A DNA stretch of 64,000 nucleotides from an uncultured Saprospiraceae bacterium (GTDB taxonomy: Bacteria > Bacteroidota > Bacteroidia > Chitinophagales > Saprospiraceae), in assembly GCA_937921825.1 (NCBI GenBank), contig CAKZVK010000002.1, positions 19,828 to 83,827 on the forward strand, given 5' to 3'. Positions 9,528-17,876 of this stretch are shown in pieces (within the stretch, counting starts at the first letter, position 1; each line of letters begins with the position of its first letter). The position numbers and the translations under genes were made by a program. The notes beneath the pieces were generated by a model that saw nothing but the letters and a program-made list of their open reading frames with translations, had not been told where the DNA came from and searched no databases.

Positions 9528-9613
9528 CTGCTTCTGCGGAAGGAGCTAAGGGAAGCAGTTCAGGCCTTTTAGTTTGACATCTAGTCAAACTAATCTGACT
9601 CACAGAGTCAGAT
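9528..9613. repeat. Structured repeat, copy 1 (three successive hairpins)
   Basis: Three inverted repeats follow each other: arms CTGCTTC/GAAGCAG (9528-9534, 9552-9558), TTAGTTTGAC/GTCAAACTAA (9569-9578, 9584-9593) and ATCTGACTC/GAGTCAGAT (9593-9601, 9605-9613). The spacer between the first and second is TTCAGGCCTTT. Copy 2 lies at 9671-9742 with the same plan; base changes between copies are matched on both sides of each stem. No open frame of note lies here. I do not recognise a known family. Confidence 0.7.
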
Positions 9614-9670
9614 CTACTCGCAAAAAAGAATCGTTCAAAAAAAATCAATCTAACATGAGCTTCCTCCTTG

Positions 9671-9742
9671 CTGCTGCTGAGGCAGCAGTTCGGGCCTTTT
9701 GAATTGACGTTTAGTCAATTCAATCTGACTCTAGAGTCAGAT
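9671..9742. repeat. Structured repeat, copy 2 (overlaps the radC stop codon)
   Basis: Same layout as copy 1: CTGCTGC/GCAGCAG (9671-9677, 9682-9688), TTGAATTGAC/GTCAATTCAA (9699-9708, 9714-9723) and a perfect 20-base palindrome at 9723-9742. The linker TTCGGGCC differs from copy 1 by one base. The radC stop codon and last Ile codon (9737-9742) fall inside the final palindrome, so the end of radC is part of the element. Confidence 0.7.
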
Positions 9743-10432
9743 CAGGCCTTCATCAAGGAAACTAAAATAGCCTTTGTCTGATATGATAAGATGATCCAGA
9801 ACATTGATCTCTAAGGTGCTGCCCGCCTTGACTAATTTTTTTGTAATGTCTATATCCGCTTGTGACGGCTTTAGATTACCTGAAGGATGATTATGGGTCA
9901 GAATAATAGAAGATGCTTGTTCGTCTAGTGCTTTTTTAAAGATGACCTTGGGGTCTACTACTGTTCCTGCTACACCTCCTACACTTATGGTTTCTATTCG
10001 GGTGACCCTGTTATTTCGGTTCAGCAATAAGATTTTGAAGACTTCATGAGGTAGGTCTTCCATGGAGGCATAGACACAATTATAAGCATCCTGACTACTG
10101 GTGATCTTCGGTTTTTCTTTTATCTGCGTCGCCTGCCGACGTCTACCCAATTCTAGAGCTGCAGCAATAGTAATCGCTTTTGCTTCTCCGATACCTTTAA
10201 ATTTCATGAGGTCCTTAATGCTGGCCCGACCTAAATCATTGAGGTCATTAGAAAACTGAGAAAGAATCTGCTTAGCCAGGTCTACGGCAGAAATACCACC
10301 AGTCCCTGAACCAATAAGAATGGCAACCAGCTCTGCATCACTTAAGGCATTATGACCTTTGAGTAACATTTTTTCTCTAGGCTTATCTTCTTCTGCCCAT
10401 TGCTTTATGCTGAACGTCTTCTTGTATTCCAC
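9737..10432 (-). CDS. radC: RadC family JAB/MPN-domain protein
   Basis: 231 residues, the usual RadC length. The N-terminal part (to about 100) carries a helix-hairpin-helix-like region (LMKFKGIGEAKAITIAAALELGRR). The C-terminal MPN/JAMM domain has THNHPSGNLKPSQAD with His180, His182 and Asp193 as metal ligands. RadC was named for a DNA-repair phenotype that proved incorrect in E. coli; the biochemical role of the family remains unclear, although links to DNA metabolism and natural transformation have been proposed. The start appears to be GTG (VEYKKTF). The stop codon lies in the palindrome of a structured repeat. Confidence 0.9.
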   Translation of the reverse strand: MEYKKTFSIKQWAEEDKPREKMLLKGHNALSDAELVAILIGSGTGGISAVDLAKQILSQFSNDLNDLGRASIKDLMKFKGIGEAKAITIAAALELGRRRQATQIKEKPKITSSQDAYNCVYASMEDLPHEVFKILLLNRNNRVTRIETISVGGVAGTVVDPKVIFKKALDEQASSIILTHNHPSGNLKPSQADIDITKKLVKAGSTLEINVLDHLIISDKGYFSFLDEGLI

Positions 10433-10469
10433 AATAGGAAATTAAGAAAATGAAACCAATTAGTAAAAC

Positions 10470-11531
10470 TTAATAACTAAATACAAAATTTACAAATAAG
10501 GTCAGCAAGAATGGAAGGAGAATCGCAAACGTTAAGTCTTCAAAAGGCACACGACCTCTTTTGTACATAATATAGAATGTAGAGATAAATATAATAATCA
10601 ACAATAGCACTCTTGCTCCCCCAAACAGCCCTATTAGCTCCGACTTAATTACTTCAGTTATTTCGGAGCCTTCCACAAAGAGTTGATTGACATTGTTGAA
10701 AATGGGTGAAGCATAGAATTCTAGATATTGTCCTACACGGTCACCCGAAATGCCAGATACAAAGGTATAACCAGAAGTTGTTACAATCTTACTCCCAAGC
10801 AAATCCTCTCCATTATCCAATTGTACTTGACTTATAACTTTATCTACTACTTTATGATTACTCAGCATATGATAATCCACAAATCGTACAATTTGATAAG
10901 TACCATAAAGAATAAACAGAAAGGCAAAAAAGAGATTAAAATTTATAAGATACCTCGGTTCTAATCTCAACCAAAAAGGGTTTTCAACATTTAACTGCCT
11001 TTCACTTGAAGACTCATTGCTAAAATTATGACTGATAGCATTCATGGCCTCTTGACCTCTTTCTATTAAACTAAAGCAAACTTGATTCTGGTTGCCATCA
11101 GACAGAAAAGGGAATGCGTTGTATAGTTTAGTATCATAAGTTTGAAAGTATATGGTGTCTATGTTTTCGCTGTTGAGTTTTACTGGACTAATGGATTTGA
11201 TGTCTCTGAAATACACGAAGAGATTCTGATCATCCATCTCTCCCCATGAAAAACCAATACCCTTTGAATAAACTGAATACAGGATCGACTTAGTTACCCA
11301 AGCACGAAAAAAGTATTCTTTGAGAACAACGTAAGATACTAAAGCCGTTAGGAAAATGATCCCATAACTAAACAGTTTATCAAATCCCGATAACTGAAGA
11401 ACTATTAACATCATTCCAGAAAGTGCAAACTTCATTATCCATACCTTAAAAGAAAGAGCCAGGAACTCACCTAGTGACTTTGCGATATGGTTTTTTCTAT
11501 ACTCCCATAATAGTTCTCCTCTGTTGTCCAC
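10470..11531 (-). CDS. Hypothetical membrane protein
   Basis: 353 residues from a GTG start. I see hydrophobic segments near 35-70 (two helices), about 195-213, about 305-322 and at the C-terminus (332-353), with a soluble region between the second and third. No family signature is recognised. The region between the helices has a bPH/PH-like character (FVYFRDIKSISPVKLNSENIDTIYFQT), reminiscent of membrane proteins that carry a PH-like domain, but this is only a guess. It lies 37 bp upstream of radC on the same strand. Low-GC codon use compared with neighbours suggests it may be a less conserved gene. Confidence 0.55.
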   Translation of the reverse strand: MDNRGELLWEYRKNHIAKSLGEFLALSFKVWIMKFALSGMMLIVLQLSGFDKLFSYGIIFLTALVSYVVLKEYFFRAWVTKSILYSVYSKGIGFSWGEMDDQNLFVYFRDIKSISPVKLNSENIDTIYFQTYDTKLYNAFPFLSDGNQNQVCFSLIERGQEAMNAISHNFSNESSSERQLNVENPFWLRLEPRYLINFNLFFAFLFILYGTYQIVRFVDYHMLSNHKVVDKVISQVQLDNGEDLLGSKIVTTSGYTFVSGISGDRVGQYLEFYASPIFNNVNQLFVEGSEITEVIKSELIGLFGGARVLLLIIIFISTFYIMYKRGRVPFEDLTFAILLPFLLTLFVNFVFSY

Positions 11532-11713
11532 TTAGAAAAATATTAAGCTTACAGATGATACAATTACAATACTGCTCATTAGTTCTTTTTATCTGAATAA
11601 CCACTTATAAGGTAATCAAAATAATTCTAGCATTTTTATTTATCATGAAGCAACATTAGTTCCAAATCCTGTAATCGGAATTAGTTATGCCCAATTTCTA
11701 CAAATCAAAATAG

Positions 11714-12331
11714 TCTTTTGGAAAGGTATTATTTTGTTTAAATCGGATAAGCCTTTCTGATGCAGAAGAAAAGGTAGAAATAGAAGCCAATGAAAACCTC
11801 CACGATCAGATAGTAGTAGAACAGGAAGGTGGACGTCTCAAAATTTACACCAAATCATATAGCAGCTCTTACAACAGCAGAAAAAAGAGCAGCGGTGCAA
11901 AAGAAAAACTAGTAGCCTATATCACTGCCAAGAAACTAACAGAAATCAAAGCCACTGAAGATCTCAATATAGTATTGAAGGATAAGCTAACAGCTAACAA
12001 ACTGACCATAGACCTTGAAGAAGACTCTACACTAGACGGATCTATAGTAGCTAAAAACCTAATAGTGCTCCTAGATGAAGATTCTGTAGTAAACATCAAC
12101 GGTAGTGCTGAATCACTCAGTGTAGATGCCAATGAAGATTGTGCAATCAAAGGCTACGACTTTATTGTGAACCAATTAGACATTAGACTGAAAGAAGACT
12201 GTGAAGCAGAACTTACAGTGAATGGCAAAATTGATCTCCGCGCTAAGGAGGACAGCTACTTATATTATAAAGGAGAAGCACAGTTCATCCGAAAACAACT
12301 GACTGGTGACTCTGAAGTAAAAAAGCGATAA
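11714..12331 (+). pseudogene. DUF2807 (head-GIN) protein remnant lacking start codon and signal peptide
   Basis: An uninterrupted frame runs from the codon after TAG 11711-11713 to the stop at 12331. It reads SFGKVLFCLNRISLSDAEEKVEIEANENLH and onward, matching the start of the head-GIN DUF2807 fold, and ends in repeated D/E-rich beta-helix turns (EEDSTLDGS, DEDSVVNI, NEDCAIKG, KEDCEAEL). Intact members carry a signal peptide and about 20 further residues. Here no ATG or GTG occurs upstream in frame; the only candidate start is TTG 11975, in the middle of the fold. Upstream in frame are several stops (for example after MKQH and MPNFYKSK), consistent with decay of the 5' end. A short expressed form cannot be excluded. 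Confidence 0.55.
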
Positions 12332-12343
12332 TCTTAGTAGACT

Positions 12344-13489
12344 CTACAGCTTACTCAGAGCTTTGCCCAGATCTTCCATCAGATCACTAACATCTTCTAC
12401 ACCTACGGACAGACGTATAAGTGAATCGGTCAATCCTACTTTCATTCTCTCTGCTTTAGGTATGGAAGCATGTGTCATAGATGCGGGATGACCTATTAAG
12501 GACTCTACCCCACCTAGTGATTCTGCGAGTGCAAACAATTTCGTACCACTCAGTACTTTCTTAGCAGAACTGAATTTATTATTCTTAAGATCGAAGGAAA
12601 CCATACCTCCAAAATTATTCATCTGCTTCTTAGCTATCTTATGACCCTTATGATCTTTGAATCCTGGCCAGTAGACTTTTGAGACTTTCTTATGCGCCTT
12701 AAGGAACTCTGCTACTTTCTTTGCATTCTGACAAGATCTCTGTACTCTTAAGTGCAGCGTCTTTATTCCTCTCAGCATCAAGAAACAATCCTGAGGACCA
12801 GGCACTGCTCCTGCAGCATTCTGAATGAAATATAATTTATCTGCTAGAGACTTACTCTTAGTCACTACAGCACCCATGACCACATCAGAGTGCCCTCCGA
12901 GATATTTTGTGCAAGAGTGCCATACGATATCCGCTCCTAGGTCTAGAGGATTCTGTAAGTAAGGAGAAGCAAAGGTATTATCTACTACAACTTTCAACTT
13001 ATGTGTTTTGGCTACTTTCACGACACCAGCAATGTCTACGATATTTAGCATCGGATTAGTTGGTGTCTCTATCATGACGAACTTAGTGTTCTTATTCACA
13101 TACTTAGAGATAGACTTAGGATCAGACATATCTATGAAGTGTGCCTTAATCCCAAACTGCCCAAAAATCTTTGTGATCAGTCTATATGATCCACCATAAA
13201 GGTCATTAGTAGCTATGATTTCATCACCAGACTTCAGCAACTTGATGATAGCATCCATTGCCGCAAGACCACTAGAGAAACAAATACCATATTTACCATT
13301 TTCTAGAGAAGCTAGACTTTCCTGCAATGCATCCCTCGTAGGATTTTGTGTTCTAGCATATTCATACCCCTTATGTTTACCAGGCGCATCTTGCACATAT
13401 GTAGAAGTTTGATAGATCGGGGTCATAATTGCTCCTGATACTGGATCTGGTTTGACACCTGCATGAATAGCTTTAGTACCGAATTTCAT
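12344..13489 (-). CDS. Cystathionine gamma-synthase/gamma-lyase-type PLP enzyme
   Basis: 381 residues from ATG 13489 (MKFGTKAIHAG), chosen over an upstream start that would add 20 residues without family resemblance. Cys/Met metabolism PLP family: YEYARTQNPTRDALQ, SSGLAAMDAI, ETPTNP (141-146), VVDNTFASPYLQNP and the PLP-binding Lys195 in HSCTKYLGGHSD. Enzymes of this family perform cystathionine gamma-synthesis, gamma- or beta-elimination in methionine/cysteine interconversion. It stands alone and converges with the DUF2807 remnant, with only 12 bp between stops. The precise reaction (MetB, MetC or Mgl) is not decidable by eye; MetB/CGL is favoured by overall similarity. Confidence 0.85.
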   Translation of the reverse strand: MKFGTKAIHAGVKPDPVSGAIMTPIYQTSTYVQDAPGKHKGYEYARTQNPTRDALQESLASLENGKYGICFSSGLAAMDAIIKLLKSGDEIIATNDLYGGSYRLITKIFGQFGIKAHFIDMSDPKSISKYVNKNTKFVMIETPTNPMLNIVDIAGVVKVAKTHKLKVVVDNTFASPYLQNPLDLGADIVWHSCTKYLGGHSDVVMGAVVTKSKSLADKLYFIQNAAGAVPGPQDCFLMLRGIKTLHLRVQRSCQNAKKVAEFLKAHKKVSKVYWPGFKDHKGHKIAKKQMNNFGGMVSFDLKNNKFSSAKKVLSGTKLFALAESLGGVESLIGHPASMTHASIPKAERMKVGLTDSLIRLSVGVEDVSDLMEDLGKALSKL

Positions 13490-13729
13490 TTGTCTCTTTT
13501 TATTAGATAGGTAATGGCGCAAATTTAATATTATTCTAATACAGAGCATAGACTCATTCTACCCCTACTCTATTCTTTCAGAGCTCGATCCTAGTGACAG
13601 GTAGCTGTCAGTATTTCATCGAAATAGAACTTTGTAGAAGCCATGTAGGGGATTTCGTATGGAGCTGTAGGGTTATACTTAAAGTGACAAGGCTCAAAAA
13701 ATAGTCTTATAGGTACAAACCCAAACGCT

Positions 13730-14089
13730 ATGAAAAATCTAATAACAATAATCGCTGCTCTTACAATCACTTTCACATCAGCTTTTGCTAGCTCTACTCC
13801 AGTGGTTGTTTTTTCTTCTTCTATAGTAGAAGTAGTAAGTATAGAGGCATTAGACTTTCTAACCAAAGCAGACTTCGATACAGAAACTCAAAATTTGTCT
13901 TTCACGACAACTACTAATATTTCTGTAGTACAGATATTTAATAGCAAGGGTCAGATGGAGTTTCAATTGCCCGTAATGACAAATGATGTTCAGATCAACA
14001 AGAATTTATTTGAACAGGGAGATTATAAATTAGGATTTATCCTAGAAGGACAGACAGAAGTACACCTGGCAAAGGTGACCATAAAATAA
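13730..14089 (+). CDS. Small secreted protein with sorting-domain-like fold, paralogue 1
   Basis: 119 residues. An N-terminal signal peptide (MKNLITIIAALTITFTSAFA, cleavage after about 20) is followed by a single beta domain. Its second half (ISVVQIFNSKGQ, GDYKLGFILEGQ, KVTIK at the end) has the strand order of type A T9SS C-terminal sorting domains, or of the small DUF3244-like secreted proteins. There is no cargo domain, which is unusual. It is a close paralogue (about 94 of 119 residues identical by my count) of the gene at 14675. The 45 bases before both starts are also conserved. Function unknown; likely periplasmic or surface. Confidence 0.75.
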   Translation: MKNLITIIAALTITFTSAFASSTPVVVFSSSIVEVVSIEALDFLTKADFDTETQNLSFTTTTNISVVQIFNSKGQMEFQLPVMTNDVQINKNLFEQGDYKLGFILEGQTEVHLAKVTIK

Positions 14090-14674
14090 AATTATCCAGT
14101 TTCTAAAAACAATCTATAGGTTAAACAGCCTCGGTAATTTACCGAGGCTGTTCTATTTATACTCCAACAAAAGTTTAAATAGCTTATCAATGATTTAGGA
14201 GCAAGCATCCACAGCCAAGCTTCGTCTCTTATCCTTCATCCACATCTAGCGGTTAGGTATAGACTTCTTCTAACTATCCCAGTCCAAGCTCTTTTACATT
14301 TTATGTCATTACTATTATCAGGTCAGTCTTTCAACTACCATCTGCCAATGCATAAAAAAAATCTTGGCCCACTATAAGTTCAGTAGCAGCATTCACTTTA
14401 AATAGGCACACAGGGATTAATCTATTTCAGAGGCAACATACTCTATGATAATATTTGATAAGCTCCCCTTATGTTGCAGATGCGCTTAGTTATTACCCCT
14501 ACGACCCCTAGAATAAAAAAAACCGATCGGCCTGAAAGTGTCGGCTAGCTTCTAAAAATATAGTAGTATCACCCTATCTGTAGTGGCTATGTAGCCAAAG
14601 AATGACGAGCTGTAGTAGGGACAGAACAGTGAACAGCCTCGAAAAATAGTCTTATAAGTACAAACACGAACATT
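14090..14674. other. 585-bp non-coding interval between the two secreted-protein paralogues
   Basis: No convincing gene. It starts with a perfect 13-bp-stem hairpin (14124-14152) and ends with the duplicated upstream region of the second paralogue. Conserved blocks shared with the region before paralogue 1 include GAGCTGTAG and AAAAATAGTCTTATA followed by GTACAAAC. Other parts, including an A-run with CCGATCGG near 14521, show no clear signal. Confidence 0.5.
14124..14160 (+). terminator. Terminator-like hairpin after paralogue 1
   Basis: Perfect 13-bp stem (AACAGCCTCGGTA / TACCGAGGCTGTT, 14124-14136 and 14140-14152) with a three-base loop, 35 bp after the stop. The trailing sequence CTATTTAT is only moderately T-rich. 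Confidence 0.6.
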
Positions 14675-15034
14675 ATGAAAAATCTAATAACAATAATCGC
14701 AGCACTGACAATAACTCTTACCTCTGCTTTCGCTAGCACGACGCCAGAAGTTATTTTTTCATCTGATGCAATTGAAGTTGTTTCAATCGAAACTTTAGAT
14801 TTTTTATCGACTGCTGAGTTTGATACAGAAACTCAAAACTTAGCATTCACTACTACTCAAAATATTTCAGTAGTACAGATATTTAACAACAACGGTGATA
14901 TGGAATTCCAATTACCAGTAATGTCTGATAATGTTCAGATAAACAAGAACTTGTTTGGAGAAGGAGATTACAAACTGGGTTTTATCCTAGAAGGACAAAC
15001 TGAAGTTCACTTCTCAAGAGTTTCTATAAAGTAA
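14675..15034 (+). CDS. Small secreted protein with sorting-domain-like fold, paralogue 2
   Basis: 119 residues, same length as paralogue 1 with no gaps. Signal peptide MKNLITIIAALTITLTSAFA, then NISVVQIFNNNGDMEFQLP, NKNLFGEGDYKLGFILEG and terminal VSIK. Differences cluster at residues 22-48 and 72-86 and are mostly conservative, so both copies are probably under selection and functional. The duplication also covered the 5' flank. Neighbours (transketolase, CGS) give no functional clue. Confidence 0.75.
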   Translation: MKNLITIIAALTITLTSAFASTTPEVIFSSDAIEVVSIETLDFLSTAEFDTETQNLAFTTTQNISVVQIFNNNGDMEFQLPVMSDNVQINKNLFGEGDYKLGFILEGQTEVHFSRVSIK

Positions 15035-15120
15035 GAAGAATATTTTAAGGGGAGAGTATAGTCAACTCTCGATAAATTAGATCATAATCCGGACCCACGT
15101 AAAAGAAGGATTATTTAAAA

Positions 15121-15158
15121 AAAATAGCCACTGAAAAGTCAGGGGCTATTTTTTTTTG
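15121..15158. terminator. Bidirectional terminator between paralogue 2 and transketolase genes
   Basis: A hairpin AAAATAGCC-A-CTGA / TCAG-G-GGCTATTTT (15121-15134, 15139-15152) has an A-run before and a T-run after it, so it can stop transcription from the secreted-protein gene on the plus strand and from the transketolase pair on the minus strand. Confidence 0.85.
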
Positions 15159-15178
15159 TATTGCTATATGATCGCATC

Positions 15179-16129
15179 CTATTTCTTACAGAGCTTCTTC
15201 GCTGCTCTATAGATATGCTTAGGACTTAGTCCATATTTCTTAAGGAGTTGATCTGGTTTTCCACTTTCGCCAAAAGAATCATTAACTGCGATCATAGACA
15301 TCGGTGCCGGATACTTTCTAGCCAATAAGCCCGCTACACTTTCACCCAGACCTCCATTCATTTGATGCTCTTCAGCTACAACACAACATCCAGTCTTCTT
15401 TACTGATTTTAAGATTGCTGATTCATCTAGGGGCTTGATAGTATGTATGTTCAGCAGGTCTACGGAGATTCCTTCTTTCTCTAATTCTTTTGCTGCTTCT
15501 ACTGCATACCATAACATGTGACCTGTCGCTACGATGGTTACATCTTTACCATTATTGAGCTTAAGGGCTTTTCCTATTTCGAATTTTCCTTTTGGAACAA
15601 ATACAGGCCAGCTCGGTCTTCCAAATCTCAAGTAGACAGGCCCTTTATGTTTAGCAATGGCTATCGTCGCTTCTTTAGTCTGTGTATAATCTGCTGGATT
15701 GATCACAGTCATTCCTGGCAGCATTTTCATCATACCGATATCTTCTAGAATTTGGTGAGTGGCACCATCTTCTCCTAGAGTCAGTCCTGCATGTGATGCA
15801 CAGATCTTGACGTTCTTATGTGAGTATGCGATAGACTGTCTGATCTGGTCATATACTCTACCCGTAGAGAAATTTGCAAAAGTAGAAGTAAAAGGAATCT
15901 TACCTGCAGTTGCTAGTCCTGCAGCGATCCCCATCATGTTAGCCTCTGCAATACCCACTTGAAAAAAACGATCGGGGTTCTCGTCTATAAAGGTTTGTAT
16001 TTTTAATGAACCGATAAGATCTGCACAAAGTGCTACGACTTTTTTATTGCGTCTGCCGAGATAAGTCATTCCGTCACCGAAGCCATCTCTCGTCGCTTTC
16101 TTTTCTTTGTATGTAAGTTTATTTAGCAT
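15179..16129 (-). CDS. Transketolase, C-terminal subunit (split form)
   Basis: 316 residues corresponding to the pyrimidine-binding (Pyr) and C-terminal domains of transketolase. Visible: an RDGFGDGMTYLGRR start, FFQVGIAEANMMGIAAGLA (the catalytic Glu of the Pyr domain is in GIAEANM), SHAGLTLGEDGATHQ, and a C-terminal VVAEEHQMNGGLGESVA. Works with the N-terminal subunit encoded 25 bp upstream to form the two-chain thiamine-diphosphate enzyme of the pentose phosphate pathway, transferring C2 ketol units between sugar phosphates. Such split enzymes are common in Bacteroidota, archaea and Firmicutes. Confidence 0.9.
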   Translation of the reverse strand: MLNKLTYKEKKATRDGFGDGMTYLGRRNKKVVALCADLIGSLKIQTFIDENPDRFFQVGIAEANMMGIAAGLATAGKIPFTSTFANFSTGRVYDQIRQSIAYSHKNVKICASHAGLTLGEDGATHQILEDIGMMKMLPGMTVINPADYTQTKEATIAIAKHKGPVYLRFGRPSWPVFVPKGKFEIGKALKLNNGKDVTIVATGHMLWYAVEAAKELEKEGISVDLLNIHTIKPLDESAILKSVKKTGCCVVAEEHQMNGGLGESVAGLLARKYPAPMSMIAVNDSFGESGKPDQLLKKYGLSPKHIYRAAKKLCKK

Positions 16130-16154
16130 TTCGTTTTCTGTCTGAGGTATGAGA

Positions 16155-16997
16155 TTAATAATCGCCTAGTGTTTCTTCTAGTTGTGATAGGGCTATTTTG
16201 GTCTGTTCTGCATTAGTCGCTTTACCATGCCATTTATGCGTGCCTTCCATGAAGTCTACACCTTTACCCATACTCGTTTTCATGAGGATACAGATAGGCT
16301 TACCTTTTCCACTTTCTTTCTTTGCTTCGGCTAGAGTCTTTAATATTTCAGACATGTTATGCCCATCCATATTCATAACTTTCCATCCAAACGATTTCCA
16401 CTTAGCTTCTAGATTTCCAAGGGCCATTACTTTCTTAGTCGGACCATCTATCTGCTGACCATTCCAGTCTACTACGGTGATTAGGTTATCGACCTTATGA
16501 TGTGAAGCAAACATTAATGCTTCCCATACTTGACCTTCTTGTAACTCACCATCACCCGTCAGCACATACACCATACGTTTATCACCATCTAACTTTTTAG
16601 CTAGGGCTGTTCCTATGGCTACAGAAATACCTTGGCCTAGTGAGCCTGAGGCTACTCTGATTCCTGGCAGTCCTTCATGTGTCGCAGGATGCCCTTGTAG
16701 TCTAGAGTTGATCTTACGGAAAGTTGCCAGTTCTTTTACTTTAAAATATCCTGATCGTGCTAGTACACTATACCATACTGGTGAGATATGTCCGTTAGAA
16801 AGAAAGAACATATCCTCGTCCTTGCCATTCATTTTGAACTTAGGATTGTGCTTCATCACTCTGAAGTATAGAGCTGTCAGAAAATCAGCGCAGCCAAGTG
16901 AACCTCCTGGATGTCCTGAGTTCGCTCCTGCTGTCTGTCTGATGATATCTCGTCTGACCTGAGCAGCAATTCGTTTGAGTTCTTTTATAGTAGCCAT
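16155..16997 (-). CDS. Transketolase, N-terminal subunit (split form)
   Basis: 280 residues, the thiamine-diphosphate-binding PP domain. GHPG at 29-32, LSNGHISPVWYSVLA, the GDG-x-QEGQVWEA motif starting at 148 and Asn near 180 (VDWNGQQIDG) form the Mg/ThDP-binding signature. It is the upstream gene of the two-gene transketolase unit; the 25-bp gap to the partner gene suggests a single mRNA. Cytoplasmic. No promoter of clear consensus is seen just upstream. Confidence 0.9.
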   Translation of the reverse strand: MATIKELKRIAAQVRRDIIRQTAGANSGHPGGSLGCADFLTALYFRVMKHNPKFKMNGKDEDMFFLSNGHISPVWYSVLARSGYFKVKELATFRKINSRLQGHPATHEGLPGIRVASGSLGQGISVAIGTALAKKLDGDKRMVYVLTGDGELQEGQVWEALMFASHHKVDNLITVVDWNGQQIDGPTKKVMALGNLEAKWKSFGWKVMNMDGHNMSEILKTLAEAKKESGKGKPICILMKTSMGKGVDFMEGTHKWHGKATNAEQTKIALSQLEETLGDY

Positions 16998-17061
16998 TAG
17001 TTGGTGGTATTAGAAAAAATGTAAATATACGTTTCCTATTTAGTCATGAACCTAAAAAAGA

Positions 17062-17093
17062 AAAGCAAGCTAAAATTTCTTCTAGCTTGCTTT
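17062..17093 (-). terminator. Intrinsic terminator of the HU gene
   Basis: An 11-bp perfect stem (AAAGCAAGCTA at 17062-17072, TAGCTTGCTTT at 17083-17093). Read on the minus strand it is followed by TTTTCTTTTTT, a classical rho-independent signal 25 bp after the HU stop. Confidence 0.85.
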
Positions 17094-17117
17094 AATATCT
17101 TTAGAATTCTGAGTTTT

Positions 17118-17390
17118 CTAGTTCATCGCATCAGAAAGAGCCTTCCCAGCTTTAAACTTTACAAGAGTTTTAGCTTTGATCTTGATAGTCTCTCCTGTTC
17201 TTGGATTTCTTCCATCTCTTGCAGCTCTTTCGCTAGTAGAGAATGTTCCGAATCCTACGAATGCAGCTTTGTCACCAGCTTTTAAACATTTTTCTATGCT
17301 TCCAAAAACTGCTGCTACAGCTTCAGTAGCTTGACCTTTAGACAAATCTGCTTTTGCAGCTACTGCATCTATTAAATCTCCTTTGTTCAT
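17118..17390 (-). CDS. hup: HU family DNA-binding protein
   Basis: 90 residues, the standard HU length. MNKGDLIDAVAAKADLSKGQATEAV forms the helical dimer core; FVGFGTFSTSERAARDGRNPRTGETIKI is the HU/IHF signature that precedes the DNA-embracing beta arm, and the C-terminus is VKFKAGKALSDAMN. It is a dimeric nucleoid protein that bends and compacts DNA. A near-perfect Bacteroidota promoter (17429-17459) and an intrinsic terminator flank it, so it is a single-gene, probably highly expressed unit. Confidence 0.95.
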   Translation of the reverse strand: MNKGDLIDAVAAKADLSKGQATEAVAAVFGSIEKCLKAGDKAAFVGFGTFSTSERAARDGRNPRTGETIKIKAKTLVKFKAGKALSDAMN

Positions 17391-17428
17391 GTTTCAAGTT
17401 TTGATTAAACGTAAAATAAATTCTACCC

Positions 17429-17459
17429 CAAAAGTAGACCTTTGATACATATAAACAAA
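17429..17459 (-). promoter_or_regulatory. Promoter of the HU gene, TTTG-N19-TACTTTTG
   Basis: Read on the minus strand: TTTG (17459-17456), 19 bases, then TACTTTTG (17436-17429), matching the Bacteroidota primary sigma consensus TTTG/TAnnTTTG exactly. Predicted transcript start near 17422 gives a leader of about 30 bases. Confidence 0.8.
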
Positions 17460-17583
17460 GTTTATAATATTAAAATGGCCCTAAAAACCCCTATTTTACT
17501 GAGGTTTTGGCAATTTAATCAGCATATTTCTGTTAATAAGAGTAAAATTGCATCAATTTAAGGTCCACCATCAAAATACAACT

Positions 17584-17772
17584 ATGAAACGATTATCGAG
17601 ATATTTTATGTTTTTAGGTCTAGCGCTCTTCCTTAGTATAGGTCCTACTAGCTGCAAAACTGGTGAAGGTTGTAATACCTCTAGCTATACTGCCAAAACT
17701 GATAAAGATGGAAATCTGTCGATGAAGCGTGGCAAATCCAATCTGTTCTCTAAGAAGAAAAGAAAGAGGTAA
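17584..17772 (+). CDS. Small secreted or lipid-anchored basic protein
   Basis: 62 residues from ATG 17584 (a TTG 36 bases upstream is unlikely). The N-terminus is a signal-like helix MKRLSRYFMFLGLALFLSIG followed by TSC at residue 24, a possible lipobox though with Pro at -3. The remainder is short and basic, ending KSNLFSKKKRKR. Two further residues, CKTGEGC, could form a disulfide or metal site. Not recognised; confidence that it is a real gene comes from the signal sequence and good spacing from HU and the next gene. Confidence 0.5.
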   Translation: MKRLSRYFMFLGLALFLSIGPTSCKTGEGCNTSSYTAKTDKDGNLSMKRGKSNLFSKKKRKR

Positions 17773-17876
17773 CTACTCTCTAAATCAGGCAGCGTCCACA
17801 ATAGAGCCTCAAATAGCTTGTGCATACTAAGCCAAAAGGCGCAGCATAATTTTTAAGTTTGGTTTGATTATCAGGA

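Noticed and set aside
9671..9742. GTTCGGGCC in the repeat copy, resembling a tRNA T loop.
   Set aside because: No acceptor stem or anticodon arm can be folded around it.
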